A DNA stretch of 64,000 nt from Sphingomonas sp. Root710 (GCF_001429065.1 NZ_LMIB01000015.1:334905-398904), one strand, 5' to 3'; positions 16,211 through 25,135 are shown, counted from the stretch's first letter. Numbers and translations: made by a program. Notes: a model not told the origin generated them from the letters alone.

Positions 16211-16669
16211 ATGGCCTTCACGCTCAAAGTCAACGGTGCCGAGCGCAGCATCGATGTAGACGACGACACCCCGCTGCTCTGGGTTATCCGCGACGACCTC
16301 GGCCTCACCGGCACAAAATTCGGCTGCGGTGTCGCGATGTGCGGCGCCTGCACCGTCCATGTCGATGGGCAGCCGATGCGCTCCTGCTCGATCCCGGTGT
16401 CGGCGGTCAGCGGCGAAGTCACCACGATCGAGGCGGTCGATGGGCCCGAGGCCAAGGCAGTGCAGGCCGCCTGGGTCGCGCGGGACGTGCCGCAATGCGG
16501 CTATTGCCAATCGGGCCAGGTGATGAGCGCGGTGGCGCTACTGCGCGAGAATCCGAAGCCCAGCGATCATGACATCGATCTGGCGATGAACGGCAACATC
16601 TGCCGCTGCGCCACCTATGTCCGTATCCGCGCCGCGATCAAGGACGCGGCCAAGGCGCTGGAGGCTTGA
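16211..16669 (+). CDS. iorA: Molybdenum hydroxylase [2Fe-2S] subunit (IorA-type)
   Basis: Electron-transfer subunit of an isoquinoline 1-oxidoreductase/aldehyde-oxidase-type enzyme. It has two [2Fe-2S] domains: a plant-ferredoxin type with [13 protein letters not shown] plus a fourth Cys in MRSCS, and the all-helical domain with [10 protein letters not shown] and [10 protein letters not shown]. Starting at 16211 gives 152 aa ([12 protein letters not shown]). An in-frame ATG at 16196 exists but overlaps a perfect dyad. The large subunit gene begins 2 nt after the stop. Electrons from substrate hydroxylation pass through these clusters to the cytochrome encoded downstream. Confidence 0.92.
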   Translation: MAFTLKVNGAERSIDVDDDTPLLWVIRDDLGLTGTKFGCGVAMCGACTVHVDGQPMRSCSIPVSAVSGEVTTIEAVDGPEAKAVQAAWVARDVPQCGYCQSGQVMSAVALLRENPKPSDHDIDLAMNGNICRCATYVRIRAAIKDAAKALEA

Positions 16670-16671
16670 CG

Positions 16672-18837
16672 ATGGGCGCACACGACACCCGCTTTTCCCG
16701 CCGCGACGCGCTGAAAGCCGCCGGTGCCTTCACCATAGGCATGTGCCTGCCGCTTGGACACGCACGCGCAGCCGAGCCGGCCAAGGGACCGCCGCCGATC
16801 CATCCCAACGCCTTCATCCGCATCGGCGCGGACGATAGCGTGACGATCATCAGCAAGCATATCGAGTTCGGCCAAGGGCCGTATACCGGCCTAGCCACGA
16901 TCGCCGCCGAGGAGCTGGACGCCGACTGGGCGCAGATGCGTGCCGTCAGTTCGCCCGCCAACGTCGCGATCTATGCGAACACCCTGCTTGGCGCGCAGCT
17001 CACCGGGGGGTCGTCGGCGATCGCCAATTGCTACGACCAGATGCGCCGCGCGGGCGCGATGGCGCGCGCGATGCTGGTTCAGGCCGCCGCCGCCGAATGG
17101 AAGGTCAGCCCCGCCGGCATCGGCGTCGAACAGGGTGTGATAAGCCATAAGGCAAGCGGAAAATCCGCCCGTTTCGGGCAGTTTGCCGCCGCTGCCGCCA
17201 AGCTGCCGGTGCCCAGGCAGGTGAGGCTCAAGGACCCTTCGGCGTTCAGGCTGATCGGCAAGCCAAGCGGCACGCCCAAGGTCGACAGCGCCGACAAGGC
17301 GACCGGCCGCGCCAAGTTCACCATCGACATCGCCGCACCGGACATGCTCACCGTTGTCGTCGCGCGCAGCCCGCGGTTCGGCGGCAAGCTGGTGCGCTTC
17401 GACGCCACCGAGGCGCTCAAGGTGAGGGGCGTCGTAGCGGTCAAGCAGGTCAGCAGCGGTGTCGCCGTCTACGCGACGGGCATGTGGCCGGCATTGAAGG
17501 GCCGCAAGGCGCTCGCCCTCGCCTGGGATGACGGCCAGGCGGAGATGCGCAGTTCCGACGCCATGATCGCCGAATATCTCGAAAAGTCCCGCACGCCGGG
17601 GCTGGTCCACAAGGCAAATGGCGATGTCGATGCCGCGCTGGCCACCCCGGGCGCCGAGGTAATCGAGGTTGCGTTCGCCTTCCCCTATCTCGCCCATGCG
17701 CCGATGGAACCGCTCGACGGCTTCATGGTCTGGGACGGCGCCACCGCGCGGGCCCGGTTCGGCTCGCAGGCACAGACGATCGACCAGGGCGCGATCGCCG
17801 GCGTGTTCGGGATCAAGCCCGACAAGGTGGAGATCGAGACCATGCTCGCGGGCGGCAGCTTCGGCCGTCGGGCTACCCCGAATGCGCATCTGGCGGTCGA
17901 ACTCGCCGAGGTCGCCAAGGCGATGCCCGTCGGTACGCCGGTCAAGCTGGTCTGGACCCGCGAGGACGATATCCATGGCGGCCATTATCGGCCGATGTTC
18001 GTCCACCGCCTCCGCGGCGCGGTGAAGGACGGCAAGATCGTCGCCTGGCACAATACGCTGGTGGGGCAGTCCTTCATGAAAGGATCGCCCTTCGAGGCTG
18101 CGGTCATGAAGAACGGGGTCGATCCGATCATGAGCGAGGGCGCGTCCCGCACGCCTTATGATCTGGCCGACTTCCGTTGCGACGTCCACATCGCCGATTC
18201 CCCGGTCAGCACCCTGTGGTGGCGATCGGTCGGCCATACCCACACCGGCTATGCGGTCGAATGTTTCGTCGACCAGCTCCTCGCCGCGGCCGGACAGGAT
18301 CCGGTTGCCGGACGCCTCGCGATGATGGGCGGCAGCCCGAGGGCGGCCGGCGTGCTCAAGGCGGTGGCCGAACTCGCGCAGTGGAAAGGGCCGCAGCCCG
18401 CCGATGGACGCGCGCGCGGTGTCGCGGTCGTGGAGAGCTTCAACAGCTTCGTCGCGCAGATCGCCGAAGTGTCGGTCGGCGATAATGGCGAACCCCGGGT
18501 GCACAAGGTCTGGGCCGCGGTCGATGTCGGCGTCGCGGTCAATCCCGACATCATCCGCGCCCAGGTCGAAGGCGGCGTCGGCTATGCGCTCGGCCATGCC
18601 CTCTATGCCGAGGTGCCGCTGAAGGACGGCTTGCCCGCCGTCTCCAATTTCAACGACTATCGTTCGCTGAGGATCAATGAGATGCCGGACATCGAAGTGG
18701 TGATCGTCAGGTCGGCCGAAGCGCCGACCGGCATCGGCGAGCCGGGGGTTCCGCCGCTCGCGCCCGCGGTCGCCAACGCCATGGCCGCGCTGGGCCACGC
18801 CCGGCCCAGCCGCCTGCCGATGGTGCGGACCGCATGA
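16672..18837 (+). CDS. iorB: Molybdopterin-binding hydroxylase large subunit (IorB-type)
   Basis: Molybdenum cofactor subunit of the xanthine-oxidase family, IorB branch, 721 aa. The N-terminus has a twin-arginine export signal (RFSRRDALKAAGAF...HARA), so the enzyme is probably exported folded to the periplasm. Conserved features include EFGQGPYTGLATIAAEEL, AHAPMEPLDG, GGSFGRRATPN, and the catalytic-Glu segment GIGEPGVPPLAPA near the C-terminus. Real substrates may be N-heterocycles or aldehydes; the family name reflects the first member studied. The stop overlaps the start of the cytochrome gene by four bases. Confidence 0.92.
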   Translation: MGAHDTRFSRRDALKAAGAFTIGMCLPLGHARAAEPAKGPPPIHPNAFIRIGADDSVTIISKHIEFGQGPYTGLATIAAEELDADWAQMRAVSSPANVAIYANTLLGAQLTGGSSAIANCYDQMRRAGAMARAMLVQAAAAEWKVSPAGIGVEQGVISHKASGKSARFGQFAAAAAKLPVPRQVRLKDPSAFRLIGKPSGTPKVDSADKATGRAKFTIDIAAPDMLTVVVARSPRFGGKLVRFDATEALKVRGVVAVKQVSSGVAVYATGMWPALKGRKALALAWDDGQAEMRSSDAMIAEYLEKSRTPGLVHKANGDVDAALATPGAEVIEVAFAFPYLAHAPMEPLDGFMVWDGATARARFGSQAQTIDQGAIAGVFGIKPDKVEIETMLAGGSFGRRATPNAHLAVELAEVAKAMPVGTPVKLVWTREDDIHGGHYRPMFVHRLRGAVKDGKIVAWHNTLVGQSFMKGSPFEAAVMKNGVDPIMSEGASRTPYDLADFRCDVHIADSPVSTLWWRSVGHTHTGYAVECFVDQLLAAAGQDPVAGRLAMMGGSPRAAGVLKAVAELAQWKGPQPADGRARGVAVVESFNSFVAQIAEVSVGDNGEPRVHKVWAAVDVGVAVNPDIIRAQVEGGVGYALGHALYAEVPLKDGLPAVSNFNDYRSLRINEMPDIEVVIVRSAEAPTGIGEPGVPPLAPAVANAMAALGHARPSRLPMVRTA

Positions 18838-19460
18838 GCGCGCTTCGCCTCACCGCCGCAGCCGCGCTGCTGCTCGCCGCAGCCGCCGGCGCCGCGATCG
18901 CCGCCGGCAAGGACGTCGCCGCGCCGCCGATGGCGGCCAGCCTGAAGCCGCTGTCCGACTTCGCCGCAATCAAGGACCGCAAGGCGCGCTCGCTCGCCCT
19001 ATTCCAGGAGGTCGGCAAGGTGCTCCAGCATCCGCGCTGCCTCAACTGCCACCCGCGCACCGACCGGCCGACCCAGACCGACACGATGCGCCCGCACATG
19101 CCGTGGGTGGTTCGCGGCGATAGCGGCATGGGCGCGCCCGGCCTGCGCTGCCAGACCTGCCATCACGACCGCAATTTCGATCCCGCGGGCGTGCCTGGCA
19201 ACCCGAAATGGCAGCTCGCCCCCGCCGAGATGGCGTGGCAGGGCAAGACGCTCGGCGAGATCTGCGTGCAGATCAAGGACAAGAGCCGCAACGGCGGCAG
19301 GTCGATGCCCGAGCTGATCCACCATATGGCCGAGGACGAACTGGTCGGCTGGGGCTGGAACCCGGGCGGCAAGCGCACCCCCGCGCCTGGTACCCAGGCG
19401 CAGTTCGGCGCATTGTTCGAAGCCTGGGCGAAAAGCGGAGCCGTCTGCCCGGCAGGCTGA
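18834..19460 (+). CDS. Periplasmic dihaem cytochrome c of the IorAB operon
   Basis: A 208-residue secreted c-type cytochrome with an Ala-rich signal peptide (MSALRLTAAAALLLAAAAGAAIAAG) and two haem sites, CLNCH and CQTCHH. Proteins of this type are routinely found as a third gene after iorAB and are sometimes labelled isoquinoline 1-oxidoreductase subunit. It likely accepts electrons from the molybdenum hydroxylase and passes them to the respiratory chain. Translational coupling (ATGA, 18834-18837) supports a stoichiometric partner. Maturation would need the Ccm system also encoded in this window. Confidence 0.88.
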   Translation: MSALRLTAAAALLLAAAAGAAIAAGKDVAAPPMAASLKPLSDFAAIKDRKARSLALFQEVGKVLQHPRCLNCHPRTDRPTQTDTMRPHMPWVVRGDSGMGAPGLRCQTCHHDRNFDPAGVPGNPKWQLAPAEMAWQGKTLGEICVQIKDKSRNGGRSMPELIHHMAEDELVGWGWNPGGKRTPAPGTQAQFGALFEAWAKSGAVCPAG

Positions 19461-19489
19461 GGCCGGATTCGAAACCCGGCTGAGTGGGG

Positions 19490-20581
19490 CTATGCGCGGT
19501 AGTTCGCCAGTTTCTCCGAAACCTTGCCGCTTTTGGCATTGGCTTCGCGGACCTGTGCCGCCGCCTCGTCATAGAAGAAGGGCAGATAGGCATAGCGCCG
19601 TCCGCGCGTCACCGGCATCGCCTCGTGCAGCAGCGAACAGGAGAAGATCACCGCGCCCCCGGTCGGCGCGCGGTACAGCCGGTTGCCATATTCGGGAAAG
19701 CGCAGTTCGCCGCCCTCATAGTCCTCGGCGTTGAGGTTGATCGTGCAGGCGAAGCGTCGGTGAGCGGTGCCGGTGGTGCTGTTGTCGCGATGGGCGCGGA
19801 AAAAGCCGCCTTTGCCGTCGCCGTCATAGCAGGCGACGACGTAGCGCTCGACCCTGCTGACACGAAAATGGAAAGCGCGCTGGATCTGCGGAACCAGGGT
19901 TCGCAGCAGCCGCGCGTTGATCAGTGCGCGCAATTCGGGCTCGTCGTCGAGATGGAAGTCGGATCGCCGCTTGAAGCTGCTGTCGAGCGTGCCGACCGTC
20001 TTGCCCTCCTCTTCACGCATGAATCCTGACGGCTTGCCGCCATGGGCGTCATAAAGATCGATCAGCCGGCGGCATAAGGCCGGGTCGAAGATCCGGGGCA
20101 CGACCAGCACGGGCGCGATGCTCATGTCCTCGGGTTCGCCGGCGAGCGCGGCCAGCCGGTCGAACAGCCGTACCCCCTCGGCGATGCCAGCGCGATCGAT
20201 CACGCGCAGCGCGGGGTCGAGCAACAGCCAGAACGGACGGTAGCGCCCGTCCGCGCCCACCGCGCCATAACCGCGCGACACGCGGGCGTCATAATCGAGG
20301 AACCAGCGAACGCCGGGCATCAACTTGGCGATGCGCCCGGCGGCGGCGTCGTCGGGATCGCACGTCACTCCGAAGAAACAGGCGTGACGATCATCGAACA
20401 GCGCGCGTCGCGCGGCTATCATGCGCAGCGCGGCCTGCCCCGCTTCGGATCCGGCGCTCCCCGCGAACAGCAGCAGGATATGGCGGCCGGCGGCAGTATC
20501 GAATGCGAAATCGGGCCGCCCGTCGAGCGAGGCGGCGCGGAACCACGGTGCGGGATCACCCGCGCTGAACTGTACGGTCAT
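19490..20581 (-). CDS. Thioredoxin-fold/prolyl 4-hydroxylase-type fusion protein
   Basis: A 363-residue two-domain protein. Residues about 1-150 read as an AhpC/TSA-like fold (FSAGDPAPWFRAASLDGRPDFAF, HILLLFAGSAGSEAG, ACFFGVTCDPDD, RPFWLLLDPALRVIDR), but the usual peroxidatic Cys position after the first core strand is Ala/Gly/Ser. Residues about 155-350 are a 2-oxoglutarate/Fe(II) dioxygenase of the prolyl hydroxylase class: HRDNSTTG supplies the H-x-D pair, LLHEAMPVTRGRRYAYLPFFY the distal His and the Arg that binds 2-oxoglutarate. The target is unknown. The gene stands 17 nt downstream of the anti-sigma gene on the same strand. Confidence 0.85.
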   Translation of the reverse strand: MTVQFSAGDPAPWFRAASLDGRPDFAFDTAAGRHILLLFAGSAGSEAGQAALRMIAARRALFDDRHACFFGVTCDPDDAAAGRIAKLMPGVRWFLDYDARVSRGYGAVGADGRYRPFWLLLDPALRVIDRAGIAEGVRLFDRLAALAGEPEDMSIAPVLVVPRIFDPALCRRLIDLYDAHGGKPSGFMREEEGKTVGTLDSSFKRRSDFHLDDEPELRALINARLLRTLVPQIQRAFHFRVSRVERYVVACYDGDGKGGFFRAHRDNSTTGTAHRRFACTINLNAEDYEGGELRFPEYGNRLYRAPTGGAVIFSCSLLHEAMPVTRGRRYAYLPFFYDEAAAQVREANAKSGKVSEKLANYRA

Positions 20582-20598
20582 GCGCGTCGCCTAATCCG

Positions 20599-21354
20599 TC
20601 AGCTCGGGTCCGCGGCGATGTCGTCGGCCACCGAATCGACCTTTTCGGGCGTGCCGTTGCCCGTGAGCGCATAGGACATGTCGCCTTCGCTCCAATAGGC
20701 AACCGATGTCCCCTCATGCCGCACCGTGGTCGGCTGCTCGGGGGAGTCGGTGTCCGCCCGCACCGCGAAGATCGACAATTTCTCCGCCGACGGCGTGCTG
20801 ACCATCAGTTGCAGCGCAGGGCCCTCCTCCGACGGGAATATCTGCGCGTCGGTGACCACCCAGCGCGGCGGCAGCTTCGGCAGGCGGATATGGGTCGTGC
20901 GCTGCACTTCCTTGGCATCGAAAAGCGGGCTTTCGATCTGCGACGCCATATGCGCCCGCAGCAGGCCGGTGCGATAGGCGTCGACCGCGTCGCCGACGAA
21001 TTCGGGCGGACTGGCCAGCACGTTGCGCGCCGGGATCAGGATCAGGACCAGCATCGCCGCGGCGGCGAGCCCGCGCGCCCCCGATCCGCCGAAGAACTGG
21101 CGGAGGCGGTGCAGCGGCGCTTCGTTGAGCCGCGCCGCCAGCCGGGCCGCGGCGGCACTCATCGCGGGCGGAATCTCGCCTGCCTCGGCGGCGAGCATGC
21201 GCAGCGCGGTGCGCAGCCGCAGGTCGGCCATGAAGCGCGCCGCGTCGGCCGGATGCTGGGCGAGATGATCCTCGACCGCGTAGCGCCGGCTGAGTTCGAG
21301 CTCGCCGTCGAGATAAGCGTGTATTTCGGCCTCGGTGATCGTTTCAGCTGACAT
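20599..21354 (-). CDS. Membrane anti-sigma factor
   Basis: A 251-residue anti-sigma factor. The cytoplasmic N-terminal part (ITEAEIHAYLDGELELSRRYAVEDHLAQHPADAARF) matches the anti-sigma domain that binds ECF sigma factors. It keeps the His-x-x-x-His-like helix but lacks the HxxxCxxC zinc motif. One transmembrane segment lies at about 93-112 (GLAAAAMLVLILIPARNVL), followed by a periplasmic sensor domain of about 130 residues. It overlaps the sigma gene by 11 nt, so both are co-translated, with the sigma factor held at the membrane until a signal. Confidence 0.88.
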   Translation of the reverse strand: MSAETITEAEIHAYLDGELELSRRYAVEDHLAQHPADAARFMADLRLRTALRMLAAEAGEIPPAMSAAAARLAARLNEAPLHRLRQFFGGSGARGLAAAAMLVLILIPARNVLASPPEFVGDAVDAYRTGLLRAHMASQIESPLFDAKEVQRTTHIRLPKLPPRWVVTDAQIFPSEEGPALQLMVSTPSAEKLSIFAVRADTDSPEQPTTVRHEGTSVAYWSEGDMSYALTGNGTPEKVDSVADDIAADPS

Positions 21355-21874
21355 CTCTGCCTCCGACGATATGGAGCCGACCCGGTTCGCTGGCCGCTTC
21401 AGGTTCGCGCAGCGCGGCGCGGGCGCGGTGAAGCCGCGACATGACGGTGCCGACCGGCACGCTCAGCGCCGCGGCGGCTTCCTGATAGCTCAGTCCCTGG
21501 ACGCCGATCAGGCTGAGCACCGCGCGATGCTCCTCGGGCAGCGCCGCGAAGCGCGCCGAGACTTCGGCGAGGTACACCACCTGCTCCTGTTCGCCTTCGG
21601 CGATCGCCGGCCGGGTTCCGTCGATCAGCCGCGCGTTGCGCTTCAGCTCACTCGCCGCACGGCGCTTCTGGTCGATGAAGAGGTTGTGAACGATCGACAA
21701 CAGCCAGGACCGCAGCGAATTGCCCGGCCGATAGGTCGCCGCCCGCTCATAGGCGCGCAGCAGTGCCTCCTGCACCAGATCGTCCGCCGCCGCGATGTCA
21801 CGGGTCAGCGCGCGCGCATAGCCGCGCAGACGCGGCAGCTGCTCCTCGATGTCGGCGGTGGTCCAGCGGTCCAT
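21344..21874 (-). CDS. ECF RNA polymerase sigma factor
   Basis: A 176-residue group 4 sigma factor. Region 2 reads LVQEALLRAYERAATYRPGNSLRSWLLSIVHNLFID; region 4 reads EEHRAVLSLIGVQGLSYQEAAAALSVPVGTVMSRLHRARAAL with the helix-turn-helix. It is followed at once by its membrane anti-sigma partner. Upstream is GGAAT-N16-CGTA, an ECF-type promoter that suggests autoregulation. Its -10 element is so close to the ATG that the transcript may have almost no leader. The regulon is not evident, but the fused dioxygenase gene downstream may be one target. Confidence 0.92.
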   Translation of the reverse strand: MDRWTTADIEEQLPRLRGYARALTRDIAAADDLVQEALLRAYERAATYRPGNSLRSWLLSIVHNLFIDQKRRAASELKRNARLIDGTRPAIAEGEQEQVVYLAEVSARFAALPEEHRAVLSLIGVQGLSYQEAAAALSVPVGTVMSRLHRARAALREPEAASEPGRLHIVGGRDVS

Positions 21875-21882
21875 GCGGCATC

Positions 21883-21907
21883 TACGCCGTGGCCGCCGTC
21901 CTATTCC
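21883..21907 (-). promoter_or_regulatory. ECF-type promoter in front of the sigma gene
   Basis: On the minus strand GGAAT (21907-21903), 16 nt, CGTA (21886-21883), 8 nt before the sigma-factor ATG. The layout matches classic ECF autoregulatory promoters and predicts a near-leaderless mRNA. Confidence 0.5.
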
Positions 21908-21927
21908 ATCGGCGATCGATTATTTTG

Positions 21928-22311
21928 TCAGGCCTTGGTCGAACGCCCGCGGTTCGAGCCCTTCAGCGCGCGCGCGGCCAGCAGGTCGGCTGCCGCGACA
22001 GCCGCGACGATGCCCAGCGCGAGGAAGGCCATCTTGCGCTTCGGATTGGCCGGCGCGGCGATATAGCCGAGCGCAGCGAGGTCGAACATATCGCCCGCCA
22101 GCCGCCATTGCACTGGCGCCGCACTGGCTGGCGCCATCAGCCCGGCGATCCCCGTCGCGACTTCGCGCGCGCCGACGATCTGGAACAGCCGCCCGCCCAT
22201 CTCCGAACCCGCGCCGATGCCTTGGCCGAACCGGCGGCCGAACAGCATGTCGGTGATCCCGAACGCCAGACTCGCCACGCCGATCGCGCGGCCGATATCA
22301 TTCTTGTCCAT
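21928..22311 (-). CDS. Small membrane protein of the stress operon
   Basis: A 127-residue protein starting MDKNDIGRAIGVASLAFGITDML, with hydrophobic segments at about 8-25, 50-65 and 95-112 and a basic C-terminus (RALKGSNRGRSTKA). It resembles uncharacterised membrane proteins often found beside SRPBCC/cyclase-dehydrase proteins in sphingomonads; I cannot name a function. The ATG at 22311 is chosen because the upstream extension is Arg-rich and overlaps the SDR gene. It is the last of four co-directional genes behind an EcfG-like promoter. Confidence 0.65.
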   Translation of the reverse strand: MDKNDIGRAIGVASLAFGITDMLFGRRFGQGIGAGSEMGGRLFQIVGAREVATGIAGLMAPASAAPVQWRLAGDMFDLAALGYIAAPANPKRKMAFLALGIVAAVAAADLLAARALKGSNRGRSTKA

Positions 22312-22366
22312 CGCATCCTCTCCCTGCCTTGCCCTGAAACGCCGCAGCGGGGCAGAGGCTCCCATG

Positions 22367-23146
22367 TCACTGATCGCTGCCGGGCTCGGCCAGGCTGCGG
22401 TGCATTTCGGCGAGCGTCGAATTGGGCGTGACGTTGGCGACCGTCTGCTGGACCTTGTTCTTCCAGCCCGACACGATGTGGCGTTCGCCCTTCATCATCG
22501 CCGCCCAACCGTCACGCGCCACCTTGCCGGCGTCGTCCTTCTCCTGCTGTCCCACCTTGGTGTCGAGCAGGTCGGCGCGGTCGAAGAACTCGGTCTCGGT
22601 CGGGCCCGGCATCAGCGTCGTGATCGTCACGCCCTCGACCTCCTTCAGCTCGTTGCGGATCGCATCGGTGAAGTTGTCGATGAACGCCTTTGTGGCATTG
22701 TACACCGCGTTGAAGCTGCCAGGCATGTAGCCCGCGATCGAACCGGTCACCAGCACGCGCCCTTCGCCCCGCGCGGCCATATCGCGGAGCACCTTCTGCA
22801 GCAGATAGACCGTGCCGGTGATATTGGTGTCGACGACGCGGCGCCAGTCGTCCAGATCCTGCTCGAGGAACCCGCGGCCCAGCCCGCGCCCGGCATTCGC
22901 GCATAGCACATCGATCGTCCGTCCGCCCGCCGCTTCGAGCAGGCGGTCGACGCCCTCGATCGTCGCCAGGTCAGCCTCGACCGACTGCACATCGACGCCA
23001 TGTTTGCGAAAGTCGCGGGCCGCTGCGTCGATCAGCGGCTCATCGGCGACGACCAGCAGGTCATAACCCTGCTCGGCGGCAATGCTTGCCAGTTCGAAGC
23101 CGATACCGGTCGACGCCCCGGTCACGATCGCGAATTTTTCGGCCAT
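22367..23146 (-). CDS. Short-chain dehydrogenase
   Basis: NAD(P)-dependent SDR of 259 aa with TGASTGIG cofactor motif, CANAG, catalytic YNATK (Ser in VTGSIAGY), and PGPTETEF. It resembles the group annotated as SDR in oxidative or osmotic stress clusters rather than a defined metabolic enzyme. It starts 10 nt after the zinc dehydrogenase stop, so the two are cotranscribed and may handle related aldehyde/alcohol substrates. Substrate unknown. Confidence 0.85.
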   Translation of the reverse strand: MAEKFAIVTGASTGIGFELASIAAEQGYDLLVVADEPLIDAAARDFRKHGVDVQSVEADLATIEGVDRLLEAAGGRTIDVLCANAGRGLGRGFLEQDLDDWRRVVDTNITGTVYLLQKVLRDMAARGEGRVLVTGSIAGYMPGSFNAVYNATKAFIDNFTDAIRNELKEVEGVTITTLMPGPTETEFFDRADLLDTKVGQQEKDDAGKVARDGWAAMMKGERHIVSGWKNKVQQTVANVTPNSTLAEMHRSLAEPGSDQ

Positions 23147-23156
23147 TGGTCTCTCC

Positions 23157-24344
23157 TTACTGCGCCACGGTCATGCCGGGTTTCAGCACGATCTTGGTCA
23201 CGTCATTCTGTTCGTCGTGGAACATGCGATAGCCGTCGGGCGCCCGTTCGAGCGGCAAGCGGTGGCTGATCAGGAAGGTGGTATCCACCTTGCCCTCCAT
23301 GATCGCATTGAGCAGCCCGGGCATATAATGCTGGACATGGGTCTGGCCGGTCTTGAGCGTCAGCCCCTTCTCCATCAGCGCACCAAGCGGGAATTTGTCG
23401 ACGATGCCACCATAGACTGCGGGCATCGACACTCGTCCGCCCTTGCGGCACGCGACGATCGCCTGGCGGATCGAATGGATGCGGTCGGTGCCGAGGAAGG
23501 TCGACGCCTTGATCTGGTCGATGACATTGTCGAAGAAGAAACCGTGCGCCTCCAGGCCAACCGCGTCGATCACCGCGTCGGGGCCGATGCCCCCGGTCAT
23601 CTCCATCAGCGCCTCATAGGTCTTGCTCTCCTCGAAGTTGATCGTCTCCGCGCCGAAGCGCTTCGCGAGTTCCAGCCGCCGGGGGGAATGGTCGATCGCG
23701 ATCACCCGCTCCGCGCCCATCAGGAAGGCCGACTGGACCGCGAACAACCCGACCGGGCCGCAACCCCACACCGCAACGGTGTCGCCCGGCTCGATCTCGG
23801 CATTCTCCGCCGCCATCCATCCGGTCGGCAATATGTCCGACAGGAACAGCACCTTGTCGTCCTCGACCCCGTCAGGGATGACGATCGGGCCGACGTCTGA
23901 AAAGGGCACGCGGACATATTCGGCCTGGCCGCCGGCATAGCCGCCAGTCATGTGGCTGTAGCCGAACAGCCCCGCCATCGGCTGGCCGTACAGCTCCATC
24001 GCGATGTCCTGGTTATCGACGGGGTTGCCGTTGTCGCAGGCCGAATATTGATGCTTGCCGCAATGATAGCAGCTGCCGCACGAGATGGTGAACGGGACGA
24101 CGACGCGCTGCCCCTTCTGCAAGGTCGATTTTGGCCCGGTCTCGACCACCTCGCCCATGAATTCGTGGCCCAGGATGTCGCCCTTCTGCATCGTCGGGAT
24201 ATAATGATCGTAAAGGTGGAGGTCCGACCCGCAGATCGCGGTCGACGTGATCTTGATGATCGCATCACGCGGGTTGACGATCTCGGGATCGTCGACCGTC
24301 TCCATGCGGACGTCATGCTTGCCGTGCCATGTCAGTGCGCGCAT
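23157..24344 (-). CDS. Zinc-dependent alcohol dehydrogenase (formaldehyde dehydrogenase-like)
   Basis: Medium-chain Zn dehydrogenase of 395 aa. The catalytic zinc site is shown by [13 protein letters not shown] and [12 protein letters not shown]. The structural zinc lobe [15 protein letters not shown] carries four Cys. The NAD-binding motif is [14 protein letters not shown]. It falls in the branch with glutathione-independent formaldehyde dehydrogenases (FdhA-like) that is common in stress clusters. The SRPBCC gene ends 4 nt upstream and an SDR follows. A detoxifying aldehyde/alcohol role is inferred from family and operon. Confidence 0.88.
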   Translation of the reverse strand: MRALTWHGKHDVRMETVDDPEIVNPRDAIIKITSTAICGSDLHLYDHYIPTMQKGDILGHEFMGEVVETGPKSTLQKGQRVVVPFTISCGSCYHCGKHQYSACDNGNPVDNQDIAMELYGQPMAGLFGYSHMTGGYAGGQAEYVRVPFSDVGPIVIPDGVEDDKVLFLSDILPTGWMAAENAEIEPGDTVAVWGCGPVGLFAVQSAFLMGAERVIAIDHSPRRLELAKRFGAETINFEESKTYEALMEMTGGIGPDAVIDAVGLEAHGFFFDNVIDQIKASTFLGTDRIHSIRQAIVACRKGGRVSMPAVYGGIVDKFPLGALMEKGLTLKTGQTHVQHYMPGLLNAIMEGKVDTTFLISHRLPLERAPDGYRMFHDEQNDVTKIVLKPGMTVAQ

Positions 24345-24348
24345 CGGC

Positions 24349-24942
24349 TCAGTCCTTCTCTTCTTCGCGCGCGGCGCGGGTGCGCGCGGCGGTGGCGATC
24401 TCGCCGGTTTCCATCAGCTGCTTGAAGCGGCGCAGGTCGCGCCGCGCCTGGATCGCGGGCTCGCGCTGAAACATCTTGGCGATCAGCTTGCCGACCACGC
24501 CCGCGGGCGGATCATAGACGATCGTCGCGGTGACGACCGTGCCGCGCCCGCCCGGCGCGTCGCGGAAGTCGATCCGCCCGCTGTTCGGCACGTCGGCGCC
24601 CTCCGTGGACGCCCAGGCGATCGTCTCGCCCTCGCGCTCCTCGGTGATCACCGCGTCCCACTCGACGGTCTTTCCGCCAGGCGCCTTGACCACCCAGTGC
24701 GAGCGGGCGTCATCGACGACATCGACCCGCACGACATTGTCCATGAAGCTCGGCAGCTTCGCGAAGTCGCGCCAATAGGCATAGAGCTCGGCGCGCGGGC
24801 GGTTGATCGTCACGGTCCGCCCGATCAGCGTGTCGCCCTTGGGTTCGACGAGCGCAGCGGTGGCCTCGTCGGCCGCGTCGCCGCGCTTCGACGCCGTCAG
24901 CGGCGCATCGTCCCTGATATCGGAATCGCGGGCATCGCCCAT
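24349..24942 (-). CDS. SRPBCC (cyclase/dehydrase-type) protein
   Basis: A 197-residue START/SRPBCC-fold protein. The N-terminal 35 residues are charged and probably disordered. The fold begins at [39 protein letters not shown], followed by [30 protein letters not shown] and a C-terminal helix ([25 protein letters not shown]), typical of the polyketide-cyclase/dehydrase family. It is the first gene of a four-gene operon with an EcfG-like promoter just upstream. Ligand unknown; lipid-like molecules are common for the fold. Confidence 0.82.
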   Translation of the reverse strand: MGDARDSDIRDDAPLTASKRGDAADEATAALVEPKGDTLIGRTVTINRPRAELYAYWRDFAKLPSFMDNVVRVDVVDDARSHWVVKAPGGKTVEWDAVITEEREGETIAWASTEGADVPNSGRIDFRDAPGGRGTVVTATIVYDPPAGVVGKLIAKMFQREPAIQARRDLRRFKQLMETGEIATAARTRAAREEEKD

Positions 24943-24976
24943 AACTTCCTCCGCGCTGTGGTGAATAGGCGGGGAG

Positions 24977-25002
24977 AACCGTGCAGAGCACAGCGCCGTT
25001 CC
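24977..25002 (-). promoter_or_regulatory. EcfG-like general-stress promoter of the four-gene operon
   Basis: On the minus strand GGAAC (25002-24998), 17 nt, GGTT (24980-24977), then 34 nt to the SRPBCC ATG at 24942. The -35 is a perfect EcfG match and the -10 has 3 of 4 bases of CGTT. A second GGAAC lies a few bases further upstream. Confidence 0.6.
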
Positions 25003-25135
25003 TATCGTTCCGGCGATGATTTTACTTTTCTGGCAATCGCTTGATGCAGGTTAGTCGATCCCTGAGAATCGCTCGCAGAGGGCACCAGCGGTGAAACGAA
25101 GCGTTGGACGGCGAACTGCAAGAGGAGCTACGATC

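Noticed and set aside
16891-18798. A 635-codon minus-strand frame opposite iorB
   Set aside because: Antisense to a gene with clear motifs and a Tat signal; no plausible start context.
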